Shown: positions 6,605 to 7,424 of the stretch, piece by piece | Position numbering within the stretch: position 1 is the first letter of the stretch | Layout: the number at the start of each line of letters is the position of its first letter | NCBI GenBank assembly: GCA_938003605.1 | Contig: CALKYD010000143.1 | Span: forward strand, 1 to 7,424 | Source: an uncultured Sulfolobales archaeon | GTDB taxonomy: Archaea; Thermoproteota; Thermoprotei_A; Sulfolobales; Desulfurococcaceae | DNA length: 7,424 bases | Direction of reading: 5' to 3' | Translations under genes and position numbers: made by a program | The notes under the pieces: generated by a model | Databases searched by the model: none | Seen by the model: the letters and a program-made list of their open reading frames with translations, nothing else | Told to the model about the DNA's origin: nothing

Positions 6605-7131
6605 AGGAGCGCTCAGTGTGTTTAATGGGTAGCGGTGGGCAGGGAGTTGTCTTTGCAGCAACAGTGCTGGCAAATGCTCTGTTCACTAGAGGGCTGTACG
6701 TAGCTCAGCTCCAGAACTATGGGGCTGAAGTAAGAGGGGGGTCTGTAATGGCTTACGTAGTGTTCAGCGAGTCTGAAGTAGTGAATCCATTCGTTGACTC
6801 ATTCGATGTACTGATAGTGCTCCACGACTTTGAAGTAAGTTCATGGGCGAAGTACTTGGAGTACAGCGACTTAGTGGTGGTAGACGACCTACTGGTCTCT
6901 AAACACTTACATAGGGCAATTAAAGCACCGTTGTTTAGGAAAGCACTTGAAGTAGGCTTAGCGGGTAGGGAAAGCATTGTTGCACTAGGACTTTTAGCTG
7001 GGTTAAATCTCGTAAGTAAAGATGACTTGAAGAAGGCATTGATGAGCGCCAAAGACTTTGAACAAAACGCTAGAGCTCTAGAAGCAGGCTATGAATTAGC
7101 TCTGCAGATGCACTTAAGGGAAATGCAATAG
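6601..7131 (+). CDS. korC: 2-oxoacid:ferredoxin oxidoreductase gamma subunit
   Basis: The 176-residue product matches the gamma subunit (pyruvate/ketoisovalerate oxidoreductase domain), which completes the heterotetramer and contributes to the CoA side of the active site in related enzymes. Signatures are the glycine loop GSGGQGV (10-16) and YGAEVRGG (40-47), equivalent to the usual YGPEVRGG, followed by the family pattern of alternating strands and helices. The ATG start overlaps the beta stop as ATGA, showing translational coupling; GGAGGG (6584-6589) lies 11 nt upstream, a slightly long spacer. The gene is intact and ends in TAG. Its integrity, with that of alpha, argues against advanced decay of the operon despite the stop in beta. 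The subunit type is confident; the substrate is not determined. Confidence 0.92.
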   Translation: MKERSVCLMGSGGQGVVFAATVLANALFTRGLYVAQLQNYGAEVRGGSVMAYVVFSESEVVNPFVDSFDVLIVLHDFEVSSWAKYLEYSDLVVVDDLLVSKHLHRAIKAPLFRKALEVGLAGRESIVALGLLAGLNLVSKDDLKKALMSAKDFEQNARALEAGYELALQMHLREMQ

Positions 7132-7163
7132 TTCTCTAGTGGGAAAACCCCCTGGTGATAGCT

Positions 7164-7424
7164 GTGAACAATGCGCGTGAGGGCTCTAAGAAGTACCTGG
7201 GAAGGCACATAATGGTGAAAGGCCGTTACATAGACCTCATTTTGAGCGGCAGAAAGATTGCTACGATTAGGCTTGGAGTAGTAAGGCCTAAGTACAGCGA
7301 AGTAATCATACATGGTGGTGGAAGGCCTATAGCTAAGGCCAAGATAGTGGCAGTCTACCATAAGAGGATAAAGGATCTCACAGATGAGGAGGCGAGGATG
7401 GATGGATTCTACAGTAAGGAGGAG
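7164..7424 (+). CDS. ASCH-domain protein (PUA-like fold), 3'-truncated
   Basis: The frame is open to the right edge, giving 87 residues. After a short basic leader, the segment YIDLILSGRKIATIRLG (about 22-38) is the typical opening of an ASCH domain, a PUA-related fold thought to bind RNA or nucleotides. It is followed by beta-rich sequence with a glycine turn (IIHGGGRPIAKAKIV) and DLTDEEARMDGFYS, the acidic segment usual late in this domain. The GTG start at 7164 is preceded by GGTGAT (7154-7159) with a 4-nt spacer; an in-frame GTG at 7155 is an alternative that would add three residues. It lies 32 nt downstream of the gamma gene on the same strand, so co-transcription is possible, though no functional connection is evident. 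A few more domains could follow outside the window. Confidence 0.75.
   Translation, partial: MNNAREGSKKYLGRHIMVKGRYIDLILSGRKIATIRLGVVRPKYSEVIIHGGGRPIAKAKIVAVYHKRIKDLTDEEARMDGFYSKEE

Noticed and set aside
7139..7153. GGG-AAAA-CCC hairpin after the gamma gene as a terminator
   Set aside because: The stem is only 3 bp and no T-run follows; the sequence next to it serves as the ribosome site for the ASCH gene.

Overview
The window looks like a chromosomal segment of a thermophilic archaeon, probably Thermoproteota-like or a relative. The evidence is a four-gene 2-oxoacid:ferredoxin oxidoreductase cluster in delta-alpha-beta-gamma order, an archaeal Lhr-core helicase, TATA-type promoter boxes, GTG/TTG starts preceded by GGTG-type Shine-Dalgarno (SD) sites, and heavy use of AGG/AGA and ATA codons. 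This placement is inference; no rRNA or other marker gene is present.

Layout. Bases 2-889 (+) hold the 3' part of a gene for a coiled-coil protein with a papain-like transglutaminase domain. It overlaps tail-to-tail by 29 nt with a class II (fuculose-phosphate type) aldolase at 861-1535 (-). Upstream of the aldolase on the same strand is a complete Lhr-core helicase at 1593-4226 (-). A divergent intergenic region of about 200 nt (4227-4435) carries several TATA-like boxes, a short hairpin and a doubtful micro-ORF. From it runs the rightward oxidoreductase operon: delta (two [4Fe-4S] ferredoxin, about 4436-4642), alpha (4639-5784), beta (5762-6604) and gamma (6601-7131), all overlapping. The 5' part of an ASCH-domain gene follows on the same strand at 7164-7424 and is cut by the window edge.

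Function. The four subunits should form one cytoplasmic enzyme. Alpha binds the pyrimidine side of thiamine pyrophosphate (TPP). Beta binds the TPP diphosphate/Mg2+ and one [4Fe-4S] cluster. Delta passes electrons through two more clusters to ferredoxin, and gamma completes the core. The exact 2-oxoacid substrate cannot be read from the sequence.

The most unusual signal is in this operon. The beta gene has an in-frame TAA (6143-6145) immediately after the NN of the GDG-NN TPP motif, and the same frame continues with the rest of a normal beta subunit. The delta gene has no ATG/GTG/TTG start before its first cluster. It needs either a CTG start, which has a well-placed SD, or a +1 frameshift from an upstream GTG. 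Each can be explained by sequence error, early decay or translational recoding, and the window alone cannot decide between them.
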